DNA of 30,096 nt, taken from positions 1 through 30,096 of the forward strand of contig URUD01000036.1 of NCBI GenBank assembly GCA_900550935.1, given 5' to 3'. Made by a program: the position numbers and the translations under genes. The notes under the pieces are model-generated. The model made no database searches, was not told where the DNA came from, and worked only from the letters and a program-made list of their open reading frames with translations. Positions 23,945 through 30,096 of the stretch are shown piece after piece. The DNA is from an uncultured Roseburia sp. (lineage in GTDB: Bacteria > Bacillota > Clostridia > Lachnospirales > Lachnospiraceae). How positions within the stretch are numbered: position 1 is the first letter of the stretch; every line of letters starts with the position of its first letter.

Positions 23945-24006
23945 CGTTCTCTCCATTTCCAAATTTCTTTCTGATATGTTAGCGTGGCTTTGTGATGTTC
24001 CTGTGA

Positions 24007-24020
24007 AAATCAGCTGATTT
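24007..24020. promoter_or_regulatory. 14-bp palindrome upstream of the response regulator
   Basis: AAATCAGCTGATTT is a perfect inverted repeat directly after the stop codon of the small membrane protein and 62 bp before the response regulator start. It could be an operator, possibly for autoregulation. I see no good T-tract, so it is unlikely to be a terminator. Confidence 0.35.
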
Positions 24021-24380
24021 CTAGCGGAAATTCGACAGGTATTTGCCCCTTGCCGCTACCAGTTCATGCTGGAACCAGATAAATACCAGTAAAAAGACTG
24101 CAAGCTCAATATAATTAAATTTCCCGAGTTTTGTCACAAATTCGTTGATAAATCCAAGCACAGCCACGATTGTCATGACAACGCCAAACGTCATTTCTTT
24201 CCAATAGATATCCTGAATGAATCTCTCTTTATTTTTGCATTTTTTGCGTTCTTCCTCTGCGATTAAAAGTACGCTGATCTCATTGGTCTTTTTCATCTTC
24301 CATCCGGCAAAGATCAGATATACGCCCATCATTGCAATGACCGCATCCAAAACCGGCATCATGATCGTGTTTAAATCCAT
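24021..24380 (-). CDS. Small membrane protein of unknown function
   Basis: I do not recognise this protein of about 119 residues. It has three hydrophobic segments: one near the N terminus (DAVIAMMGVYLIFAGWKM), one in the middle (FGVVMTIVAVLGFI) and one near the end (IELAVFLLVFIWF), with a charged Lys/Glu-rich loop between the first two. The start at 24380 (MDLNTIMMPV) has GGAGAGAAG upstream; an ATG at 24395 lies in the same frame without a good site. It has its own promoter and is followed about 75 nt later by the response regulator and kinase, so it may belong to that operon. A link to signal sensing is only a guess. Confidence 0.7.
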   Translation of the reverse strand: MDLNTIMMPVLDAVIAMMGVYLIFAGWKMKKTNEISVLLIAEEERKKCKNKERFIQDIYWKEMTFGVVMTIVAVLGFINEFVTKLGKFNYIELAVFLLVFIWFQHELVAARGKYLSNFR

Positions 24381-24409
24381 GTCTCTTCTCTCCATCTTTT
24401 TTTAATGCT

Positions 24410-24438
24410 ATTATAGCTTTTCTCAGAAACAGGTGCAA
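24410..24438 (-). promoter_or_regulatory. Promoter of the membrane protein/two-component operon
   Basis: TTGCAC (24433-24438) and a perfect TATAAT (24410-24415) on the minus strand are spaced by 17 nt, with the predicted start about 23 nt before the ATG at 24380. Confidence 0.78.
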
Positions 24439-24498
24439 GAATCCAGTACAAATTTATTACAAATCGGGACTTTTTAGTACATTTTTCATCTATAACGA

Positions 24499-24527
24499 TT
24501 GAACTATTTTCCCAAGTAGTGTAAAAT
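24499..24527 (+). promoter_or_regulatory. Promoter of the receiver/CheX-like operon
   Basis: TTGAAC (24499-24504) and TAAAAT (24522-24527) are spaced by 17 nt. The predicted start is near 24534, about 29 nt before the ATG at 24563. It points away from the two-component operon promoter, so the two units are divergent. Confidence 0.78.
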
Positions 24528-24562
24528 AAAGTATAAATACAATAGAGATGGGGGAAAGAACC

Positions 24563-24943
24563 ATGACATTAGAAGACGCAAAAATTCTCATCGGTGACGA
24601 TTCTATACTCGCAAGGAAACAGATCAAAGACATTATTTCGCAGTATGGCTCTCCGGTCTTTTTAGAAGCATCCAATGGTCAGGATTGCATCGACATGTAC
24701 AAAAAAGAAAAGCCAACTCTTGTCTTCCTTGACATTGTAATGCCAGTAAAAGATGGAAATGCTGCTATTCGTGAAATCATTGATTTTGATAAAAATGCCG
24801 ATATCATTATTGTCTCATCTGTGGGAACACAGTCACAGCTCCGTGCCGCCATTGAGGCAGGTGCAAAGGATTTTGTGCAAAAACCTTTAAAAACGGCGGA
24901 TCAAATTCAACACATTATCACTTCCAGATTTGAAAGGAGCTAA
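24563..24943 (+). CDS. Stand-alone receiver-domain (CheY-like) response regulator
   Basis: This is a single receiver domain of 126 residues with no output domain. The acidic pair is Asp12-Asp13 in ILIGDDS, the phospho-acceptor is Asp57 in LVFLDIVMPVKDG, Ser85-Ser86 are in IIIVSSVG, and Lys107 is in FVQKPLK, so phosphorylation should be possible. The start at 24563 is chosen because GGGGGAAAG precedes it; an ATG at 24548 is in frame but overlaps that site. The gene ends 2 nt before the CheX-like gene and is clearly coupled to it. No kinase is in this operon. It could signal to flagellar motors, as CheY does, or by protein contact elsewhere. Confidence 0.92.
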   Translation: MTLEDAKILIGDDSILARKQIKDIISQYGSPVFLEASNGQDCIDMYKKEKPTLVFLDIVMPVKDGNAAIREIIDFDKNADIIIVSSVGTQSQLRAAIEAGAKDFVQKPLKTADQIQHIITSRFERS

Positions 24944-24945
24944 CT

Positions 24946-25839
24946 ATGTACGCCCAGTTTTTTGGTAACTATCTATTAGCAAATCATGTCGTAACCGGCG
25001 ATCAGCTTATCCATGCTTTGGAGAAAAAGTCTTCCGAGCATTTGAAACTTGGTACCCTTGCAATGCATGCCGGATACATGACAGCGAACGAAGTAGATCA
25101 AATTGTAATTATGCAGACCCATCAGGATTCCCGTTTCGGTGAGCTTGCTATCCATGAGGGATATCTTACAGAGGCACAGGTTGCTGAACTTTTGCAGTCA
25201 CAGAGTCCGGACTTCTTGCAGTTAGGACAGACTCTTGTAGATGAGGGATTAATTGACAACCAAAAGCTCCAGTCTCTCATTATTGACTACGAATCACAGA
25301 ACGAGATTTATGAAGATGATTATTCCAATGAGACACAGGAATCCATCGACCATCTGGTTGAAAACTTCTTTGTAATTGCAGAGCGTTCCCTTTCTTCTTT
25401 CGAGATTTCATTCCTTCGTCTGCTCTTTACAAATCTGGTGCGTTTTATCGGAGATGATTTCACTCCGGTAAATCCATATGTATGCAAAGAATATCCGACG
25501 AATTACTGTGTATCCCAGAAAATCAACGGACGTTTTTCTTTAAAGACTTATATCGATATGCCGGAAACTGCATGTATCGCATTTGCTTCACGATATGTTG
25601 GCGAGACATTTACAGCATTTGACGAGTATGTGCAGTCCTCTCTGGAAGATTTCTTAAATCTCCACAACGGATTATTCAATGTAAATGTATCCAATGAATT
25701 TTCTATCGAATTGGCTTTAGATCCTCCAATGGTAGAAACAGACGAGTTACTTACTTTCAAATCAGAGACTTATCTGCTTCCGATCGTTTATCCATTTGGA
25801 ACAATCCACTTCATTTTCGAGATCTATAAATCAGAATAA
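24946..25839 (+). CDS. Four MshEN-like repeats fused to a CheX/CheC-like domain
   Basis: This 297-residue protein appears to be soluble. The N-terminal 115 residues hold four repeats of about 29 residues starting at 6, 35, 64 and 93: FGNYLLANHVVTGDQL, LGTLAMHAGYMTANEV, FGELAIHEGYLTEAQV, LGQTLVDEGLIDNQKL. Their (R/x)(L/F)Gx(L)...G(x)(I/L)T...(Q/V) pattern resembles the T2SS-E N-terminal/MshEN fold, which in some ATPases binds cyclic-di-GMP. The C-terminal domain (about 135-297) looks like CheX/CheC, the CheY-P phosphatase family. VGETFTAFDEYVQSSLEDFL fits the conserved helix, with S231-x3-D235-x2-N238 and Pro260, close to the family pattern S/D-x3-E-x2-N-x22-P but with Asp for Glu. AAAGGAG precedes the ATG. 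It probably dephosphorylates or binds the receiver encoded just upstream; this is inference. Confidence 0.78.
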   Translation: MYAQFFGNYLLANHVVTGDQLIHALEKKSSEHLKLGTLAMHAGYMTANEVDQIVIMQTHQDSRFGELAIHEGYLTEAQVAELLQSQSPDFLQLGQTLVDEGLIDNQKLQSLIIDYESQNEIYEDDYSNETQESIDHLVENFFVIAERSLSSFEISFLRLLFTNLVRFIGDDFTPVNPYVCKEYPTNYCVSQKINGRFSLKTYIDMPETACIAFASRYVGETFTAFDEYVQSSLEDFLNLHNGLFNVNVSNEFSIELALDPPMVETDELLTFKSETYLLPIVYPFGTIHFIFEIYKSE

Positions 25840-25847
25840 TAATTAGA

Positions 25848-25893
25848 ACCAAAAAGAAAACACAGAGTTAAACTTCTGTGTTTTCTTTTTGGT
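25848..25893. terminator. Long terminator after the CheX-like gene
   Basis: ACCAAAAAGAAAACACAGA (25848-25866) pairs perfectly over 19 bp with 25875-25893 around an 8-nt loop. The T-rich right arm ends the plus-strand operon. Confidence 0.88.
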
Positions 25894-25914
25894 GTGCGCC
25901 AGACGGGCGCACAC
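25892..25914. terminator. GC-rich hairpin next to the thrC end
   Basis: GTGTGCGCC (25892-25900) pairs with GGCGCACAC (25906-25914) around a 5-nt loop. It lies just past the thrC stop codon on the minus strand and shares two bases with the longer hairpin to its left. It has no T-tract of its own, so termination of thrC probably needs both hairpins. Confidence 0.6.
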
Positions 25915-25929
25915 ATTTATCTTATTCTC

Positions 25930-27420
25930 TTAAATACCAAGGAATTTCTTTACGACCTGTGGCATCTCTGCCACTTCACAAACTGTCTTGTGACGAACCT
26001 CCGCGTTGCGGATCTCCTCGATCGCCTGTGGCACTTTTACATTGCCGATCTTACTTAACTCATCAACTAACTCAAAATCACCCAAGCTATCGTATTTCAT
26101 ATCGATCGCATCCATTACGCTTCTGGTAAACTTAAATGGGCTTGCTGTAGATGCGATCACGGTCTTGGTATCGGTATCCTTTGTATCCTTTTTGTATTTG
26201 TCATATACACCGGCTGCCACTGCAGTATGGGTATCAATGATATATCCGGTCTTTTCGTATAAATTGCGGATGGTCTTTGCGGTCTCTGCCTCGCTGGTGT
26301 AGTTACCGTAAAAGTCATCTAATTTTTCTTTCATCTCCGGTGTAATCTCGTATTTTCCAGTTGCAGAGAGATCTTTCATCAGTTCTGTATTCTTTGCTGC
26401 ATCCTCTCCTGCAATACGGTAAATCAGACGTTCCAGATTGCTTGAGATGAGAATATCCATGGATGGAGAACTGGTCAGCATGAACTCTCTGTTCTTATCA
26501 TAGGTACCAGTCTGGAAGAAATCATAAAGGACTTTATTTTCATTGGATGCACAGATCAGTTTCGCGATTGGAAGTCCCATATTCTTTGCATAGAACGCTG
26601 CCAGAATATTACCGAAGTTTCCTGTCGGCACTACGATGTTGATCTTCTCGTCTTTGGCGATCACACCGTTTGCATACAATTTTGCATAAGCATATACATA
26701 GTATGCGATCTGTGGTACCAGACGTCCGATGTTGATGGAGTTTGCAGATGAGAACTGATATCCGGCTGCATCCATCTCTTTTGCCAGTGCAGCATCGGAG
26801 AACATCTGCTTCACACCAGTCTGTGCCTGATCGAAGTTTCCGTGGATACCTACCACAAATGTGTTGTCACCCTTCTGGGTTACCATCTGTTTCTCCTGGA
26901 TTGGGCTGACACCGTTCTTTGGATAAAATACGATGATCTTGGTTCCCTTTACATCAGCAAATCCTGCCAAAGCAGCCTTTCCTGTATCACCAGAGGTTGC
27001 TGTTAAGATAACGATATCATTTTTTACCTGATTCTTGCGGGCTGCTGCGATCAGCAGATGTGGCAGAATAGAAAGAGCCATATCCTTAAATGCAATGGTC
27101 GGTCCATGGAACAATTCCAGATAATATGCGCCATCTGCATCTACAAGCGGTGCGATCTCCTCAGTATCAAACTTGCTGTCGTATGCAGCATTAATACAAT
27201 GCTTTAACTCTTCTTCTGTAAAGTCTGTCAGAAAACGTTTTAATACCTCGTAAGCTGTCTCCTGATAGGACATTTTTGCCAGAGCATCCAGCTCTACATC
27301 CAGGGTCGGAATCGTTGTCGGAACATACAATCCCCCATCCTTTGCCAATCCTTTTAAGATTGCCTCGGAAGCTGTTACCTTTTCATTCGCATCTCTCGTG
27401 CTCGCATACATTAATTCCAT
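25930..27420 (-). CDS. thrC: Threonine synthase
   Basis: This PLP enzyme converts O-phosphohomoserine to threonine. At 496 residues it belongs to the longer class found in E. coli, yeast and many Clostridia. Key features are MYASTRDANEKVTASEAILK at the N terminus, LFHGPTIAFKDMALSILPHL with the PLP-binding Lys, LTATSGDTGKAAL, and IVVPTGNFGNILAAFYAK for phosphate binding. GAGGATAAA precedes the ATG. It is monocistronic with a near-consensus promoter and a structured leader. No other threonine gene is present. Confidence 0.96.
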   Translation of the reverse strand: MELMYASTRDANEKVTASEAILKGLAKDGGLYVPTTIPTLDVELDALAKMSYQETAYEVLKRFLTDFTEEELKHCINAAYDSKFDTEEIAPLVDADGAYYLELFHGPTIAFKDMALSILPHLLIAAARKNQVKNDIVILTATSGDTGKAALAGFADVKGTKIIVFYPKNGVSPIQEKQMVTQKGDNTFVVGIHGNFDQAQTGVKQMFSDAALAKEMDAAGYQFSSANSINIGRLVPQIAYYVYAYAKLYANGVIAKDEKINIVVPTGNFGNILAAFYAKNMGLPIAKLICASNENKVLYDFFQTGTYDKNREFMLTSSPSMDILISSNLERLIYRIAGEDAAKNTELMKDLSATGKYEITPEMKEKLDDFYGNYTSEAETAKTIRNLYEKTGYIIDTHTAVAAGVYDKYKKDTKDTDTKTVIASTASPFKFTRSVMDAIDMKYDSLGDFELVDELSKIGNVKVPQAIEEIRNAEVRHKTVCEVAEMPQVVKKFLGI

Positions 27421-27434
27421 TTTATCCTCATTTC

Positions 27435-27497
27435 TGCGCTGCGCTCTGTCACTTTACCTGTTACATTACACAAACGCAATCTGTGTCAGGCAGCGCA
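27435..27497 (-). promoter_or_regulatory. Structured thrC leader
   Basis: In the leader of thrC, TGCGCTGC (27497-27490 on the minus strand) can pair with GCAGCGCA (27442-27435), 8 bp that close a region with smaller internal stems (CCTG/CAGG and ACACA/TGTGT). The closing strand ends only a few nucleotides before the ribosome binding site. It could control translation or stability. It matches no riboswitch I know, and no T-box sequence is present. Confidence 0.5.
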
Positions 27498-27552
27498 CAT
27501 CCACAAACTGCGATTTTAACATTTTCATACATTTATGGAAATTTCTTTCCCC

Positions 27553-27582
27553 ATTATATAAGAAACAATACGTCCATGTCAA
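27553..27582 (-). promoter_or_regulatory. thrC promoter
   Basis: A perfect TTGACA (27577-27582) and a perfect TATAAT (27553-27558) on the minus strand are separated by 18 nt. The predicted start near 27546 gives a leader of about 125 nt. Confidence 0.85.
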
Positions 27583-27600
27583 CGTATTCGCCCTCGAAAC

Positions 27601-27629
27601 TTGCATTCTTACCTGAAAAATGTTATGCT
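27601..27629 (+). promoter_or_regulatory. Promoter of the AP2/HNH-like gene
   Basis: TTGCAT (27601-27606) and TATGCT (27624-27629) are spaced by 17 nt, about 43 nt upstream of the preferred start at 27672. Confidence 0.65.
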
Positions 27630-27671
27630 ATCCCCATCTCAATGATGAAAAGTAATCATATAGGAGGTTCT

Positions 27672-28472
27672 ATGCTCCCGGGAGTCTATACCGCAAAACA
27701 AAAAAACGGTACGATCTACTACCGTTCCAATATTACTTACAAAAACAAACACATCAGCCTCGGCAGTTCTTCCACAGAAGAAGATGCACATGGCACTTAT
27801 CTTGAGGCTGCCCATATCCTGAATGATACGTCCGTGGATCTGACCAACTATACCAGTCATCTTCAGTTTCTGTCACCGGACAAGGCGGTCACACTTATTA
27901 ATTTCCGGGATAATCATCTTTATTTCAGAAATCCCATTTACCTTCGGAAAGGTTATTTCAGCTATTTTCTGACACCTTCCCTGGAGTTGAAGTTTGATAT
28001 TGATGATCTTTTTTATTACGCAAGCCACAAGATCCAGAAACGGCAGGGACACCTGTTCGTCAATGACTATGGCATGCAGTACTCCATTTTATCCCGCTAT
28101 GGCATTAAGCCCTACGCAGTTGCCGGAAGAGATTACCAGTTTGCCAATGGCGACGAGTTTGATTTCCGCTATTCCAATCTGATCATCATCAACCGCTACC
28201 ATGGTGTTTTACAGTATCAGGACAAGGGACTGATCAAATACCGCGCCGTGATCCACATCAACGGCAATTTCATCATCGGCACCTACTCCAAAGAAGAAAA
28301 AGCTGCCATTGCCTACAACAAGGCAGTTGATCTGGCAAAGGCAGCCGGCATCCATCGGAACTTTCCGGAAAACTATGTCGATACGTTTTCCCCGAAAGAA
28401 TATGCCGATGTATATACCCATATCAAAATTTCAAAACGATTTTTAGATTACCTGTCTGCTATTTCTGGTTGA
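27672..28472 (+). CDS. AP2-domain protein with degenerate HNH-like core
   Basis: I prefer the ATG at 27672, preceded by AGGAGG, which gives 266 residues (MLPGVYTAKQ...). The frame is open far upstream, but that part overlaps thrC and its promoter and is not coding. Two AP2-like beta units are seen: GVYTAKQKNGTIYYRSNITY near residue 4, and HGVLQYQDKGLIKYRAVIHI followed by GTYSKEEKAAIAYNKAVDLA near residue 180. The middle resembles the HNH endonuclease core: RDYQFANGDEFDFRYSNLII lines up with the D-H-I-x-x-N-G-x-x-x-D-x-R-x-x-N-L pattern of AP2-HNH homing endonucleases, but the catalytic His is Tyr. A DNA-binding protein that has lost nuclease activity is inferred. Its 3' end overlaps leuD by 14 nt in convergent orientation. 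No mobile-element ends are visible. Confidence 0.8.
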   Translation: MLPGVYTAKQKNGTIYYRSNITYKNKHISLGSSSTEEDAHGTYLEAAHILNDTSVDLTNYTSHLQFLSPDKAVTLINFRDNHLYFRNPIYLRKGYFSYFLTPSLELKFDIDDLFYYASHKIQKRQGHLFVNDYGMQYSILSRYGIKPYAVAGRDYQFANGDEFDFRYSNLIIINRYHGVLQYQDKGLIKYRAVIHINGNFIIGTYSKEEKAAIAYNKAVDLAKAAGIHRNFPENYVDTFSPKEYADVYTHIKISKRFLDYLSAISG

Positions 28473-28947
28473 TATAATTGACCAGTCCCTCACAGTCAAT
28501 AATCTTCTGCATAAAAGGTGGAAATGCCTGACCCTGATACGATGTATTTTTCGTAACATCAGTGATCACTCCGGTATCAAAGTTCACCTCTACCTCATCT
28601 CCGGCTTCAATCGCCTGTGCCGCTTCCGGACATTCTATGATCGGAAGTCCGATATTAATGGCATTGCGGTAAAAGATACGCGCAAATGTCTCTGCAATGA
28701 CACAGCTTACTCCCGCTGCCTTGATGGCAAGCGGTGCATGCTCTCTGGAGGAACCACATCCAAAGTTCTTATTTGCAACAATGATGTCTCCCGGTGTCAT
28801 TTTGTTTACGAACTCCGCATCAATATCTTCCATGCAATGTGTTGCAAGCTCTTTGGGATCAGAAGAATTTAAGTATCTTGCCGGAATAATTACATCCGTA
28901 TCTACATTATCACCAAATTTGAACACATGACCTTTTGCTGCTTTCAT
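28459..28947 (-). CDS. leuD: 3-isopropylmalate dehydratase small subunit
   Basis: LeuD is the swivelling small subunit of isopropylmalate isomerase, which with LeuC converts 2- to 3-isopropylmalate in leucine biosynthesis. At 162 residues it is of the short type common in Clostridia and archaea. GDNVDTDVIIPARYL is the N-terminal signature and NFGCGSSREHAPLAIKAAG holds the catalytic loop; FARIFYRNAINIGLP is also conserved. AAGGAG precedes the ATG. It follows leuC by 20 nt, in the usual leuC-leuD order. Confidence 0.96.
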   Translation of the reverse strand: MKAAKGHVFKFGDNVDTDVIIPARYLNSSDPKELATHCMEDIDAEFVNKMTPGDIIVANKNFGCGSSREHAPLAIKAAGVSCVIAETFARIFYRNAINIGLPIIECPEAAQAIEAGDEVEVNFDTGVITDVTKNTSYQGQAFPPFMQKIIDCEGLVNYINQK

Positions 28948-28967
28948 GTTTTGTCTCCTTCCATCCT

Positions 28968-30096
28968 CTATTCTGATACAACTTCATCCGGGCCTGATAA
29001 TCTGCCGGTGATCGCACTTGCTGCGGCTACTGCAGGGCTTGCAAGATAAATCTCTGACTCAACGTGTCCCATTCTTCCTACGAAGTTACGGTTTGTGGTA
29101 GAAACACATCTCTCATGCTCTGCCAGGATACCCATATAACCTCCCAGACACGGTCCACAGGTCGGGGTGCTCACAACTGCACCTGCCTCAATGAAAATTT
29201 TTAACAGTCCCTCCTGCATGGCATCCAGATAAATCTGCTGTGTTGCAGGAATGACGATAACACGAAGTCCCTTTGCTACTTTTTTTCCTTTCAAAATAGA
29301 TGCTGCAATACGCAGATCATCCATTCTTCCGTTGGTGCAGGAACCGATCACAACCTGATCGATCTTTAAGTCACCCACTTCATCGATGGTTCTGGTATTT
29401 TCCGGAAGATGCGGGAATGCAACGGTCGGTTTTAATGTGCTAAGATCAATCGTATATTCCTCTTCATATTCCGCATCCTCATCTGCCTCATATACGGTAT
29501 ATTTCTTTGTGGAATGTTCCTCCATATAAGCGATCGCTTTTTCATCAACCGGGAAGATACCGTTCTTTCCACCGGCTTCGATGGCCATATTGCAGAGCGT
29601 CATGCGGCCTTCCATAGAGAGCGCACGAATTGCAGGGCCGTCAAACTCAATGGCGCACCCTGTTCCGCCGGCCGTTCCGATCTTGCCGATAATGTAGAGC
29701 GCAAGATCCTTAGCAAAAACGCCGGGCTGCAGTTTGCCTTCCACATGCACGCGCATGTTTTTCATTTTCTTCGTGAGCAGCGTCTGGGTTGCCATCACGT
29801 GCTCAACTTCACTCGTTCCGATACCGAAGGCAATTGCTGCGCAAGCTCCGTGGGTGCTCGTGTGAGAGTCACCGCAAACGACAGTCATGCCGGGAAGCGT
29901 TGCACCCTCTTCCGGTCCCATAACGTGGATGACGCCCTGTCCGCGGGACAGGAACGGGAAAAACGCCGCACATCCGTTTTGACGAATGTTTTCATCCAAT
30001 GTCGTGACCTGCAGCTTGGAGATCGGATCAGTAATGCCCTCCATTCCGGCTTCCCAACCGGTCGTCGGTGTGTTGTGATCGGCTGTGGCCACAATC
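28968..30096 (-). CDS. leuC: 3-isopropylmalate dehydratase large subunit, 5' end outside the window
   Basis: About 376 C-terminal residues of an enzyme normally near 420 long are present; the first 45 or so lie beyond the right edge. ATADHNTPT is the N-terminal active-site segment. The [4Fe-4S] cluster ligands are in IGSCTNGR and in TPTCGPCLGG. CGDSHTSTHGACAAIAFGIG and NRNFVGRMGH are also conserved. The protein itself looks intact. The DNA is not uniform: from about 29580 to the right edge, sampled 60-bp blocks have a GC content of about 52-58 percent and use codons such as CGC, CTG, GGC and CCC, while the 3' half is near 43-48 percent like the rest of the window. Confidence 0.96.
   Translation of the reverse strand, partial: IVATADHNTPTTGWEAGMEGITDPISKLQVTTLDENIRQNGCAAFFPFLSRGQGVIHVMGPEEGATLPGMTVVCGDSHTSTHGACAAIAFGIGTSEVEHVMATQTLLTKKMKNMRVHVEGKLQPGVFAKDLALYIIGKIGTAGGTGCAIEFDGPAIRALSMEGRMTLCNMAIEAGGKNGIFPVDEKAIAYMEEHSTKKYTVYEADEDAEYEEEYTIDLSTLKPTVAFPHLPENTRTIDEVGDLKIDQVVIGSCTNGRMDDLRIAASILKGKKVAKGLRVIVIPATQQIYLDAMQEGLLKIFIEAGAVVSTPTCGPCLGGYMGILAEHERCVSTTNRNFVGRMGHVESEIYLASPAVAAASAITGRLSGPDEVVSE

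Noticed and set aside
27276..27671. Upstream extension of the AP2/HNH-like reading frame to 398 codons
   Set aside because: It overlaps thrC in antisense, crosses the thrC promoter, and has no ribosome site, whereas 27672 has AGGAGG and a promoter at a suitable distance.
28459..28472. Overlap of the AP2/HNH-like gene and leuD as a sign of a wrong stop
   Set aside because: Both ends fit their families or frame, and short convergent overlaps are normal in bacteria.

Overview
The window looks like a chromosomal segment of a Gram-positive anaerobe of the Lachnospiraceae (Roseburia/Agathobacter-like). This rests on gene content and style: moderate GC, AGGAGG-type ribosome binding sites, a T-box in front of pheST, ATP-dependent PEP carboxykinase, a clostridial citrate synthase, a CheX-like protein, and intrinsic terminators with A- and T-tracts on both sides. 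The genus is an inference. No tRNA, rRNA, CRISPR array or insertion sequence was recognised.

Layout, left to right. (1) 1-2463: the start of an exported protein with an InlB-type repeat, then an EF-G paralog with altered GTPase motifs, both on the minus strand. (2) 2739-3956: tyrA with its own promoter and terminator. (3) 3959-7030: an accessory stretch on the minus strand with a decayed AlbA/Schlafen-type regulator (internal deletion), a GNAT acetyltransferase and an AAA/DUF4143 ATPase. (4) 7174-8979: a Ser/Thr/Gly-rich beta-helix lipoprotein. (5) 14352 down to 8991: a T-box operon pheS-pheT-queA-PilZ that ends at a strong hairpin. (6) 17857 down to 14368: a promoter, about 370 nt of structured RNA ending in an intrinsic terminator, then a SpoIID/LytB-domain protein and a YihY/BrkB membrane protein. 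The RNA may be a free ncRNA or the leader of these genes. (7) 17900-21740: pckA (+), cdd (-) and citrate synthase (+). (8) 24438 down to 21760: a small membrane protein, an OmpR-type response regulator and a HAMP histidine kinase. (9) 24499-25893: a two-gene plus-strand operon of a stand-alone receiver and a protein joining four MshEN-like repeats to a CheX/CheC-like domain. (10) 25930-27582: thrC with a structured leader. (11) 27601-28472: an AP2-domain protein with an HNH-like core that has lost its histidine. (12) 28459-30096: leuD and the 3' part of leuC, whose base composition changes abruptly near 29580.

Functional threads. Amino-acid and central metabolism are represented by tyrA, thrC, leuCD, citrate synthase (entry to glutamate synthesis) and pckA (oxaloacetate/PEP). 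Translation is represented by pheST under T-box control, queA and an EF-G paralog. Signalling is represented by a two-component pair, a CheY-like/CheX-like pair, a PilZ protein and MshEN-like repeats; the last two suggest cyclic-di-GMP input.

The best candidates for something not well described are the receiver/MshEN-CheX module at 24563-25839, the structured RNA at 17455-17822, and the AP2-degenerate HNH protein at 27672-28472.
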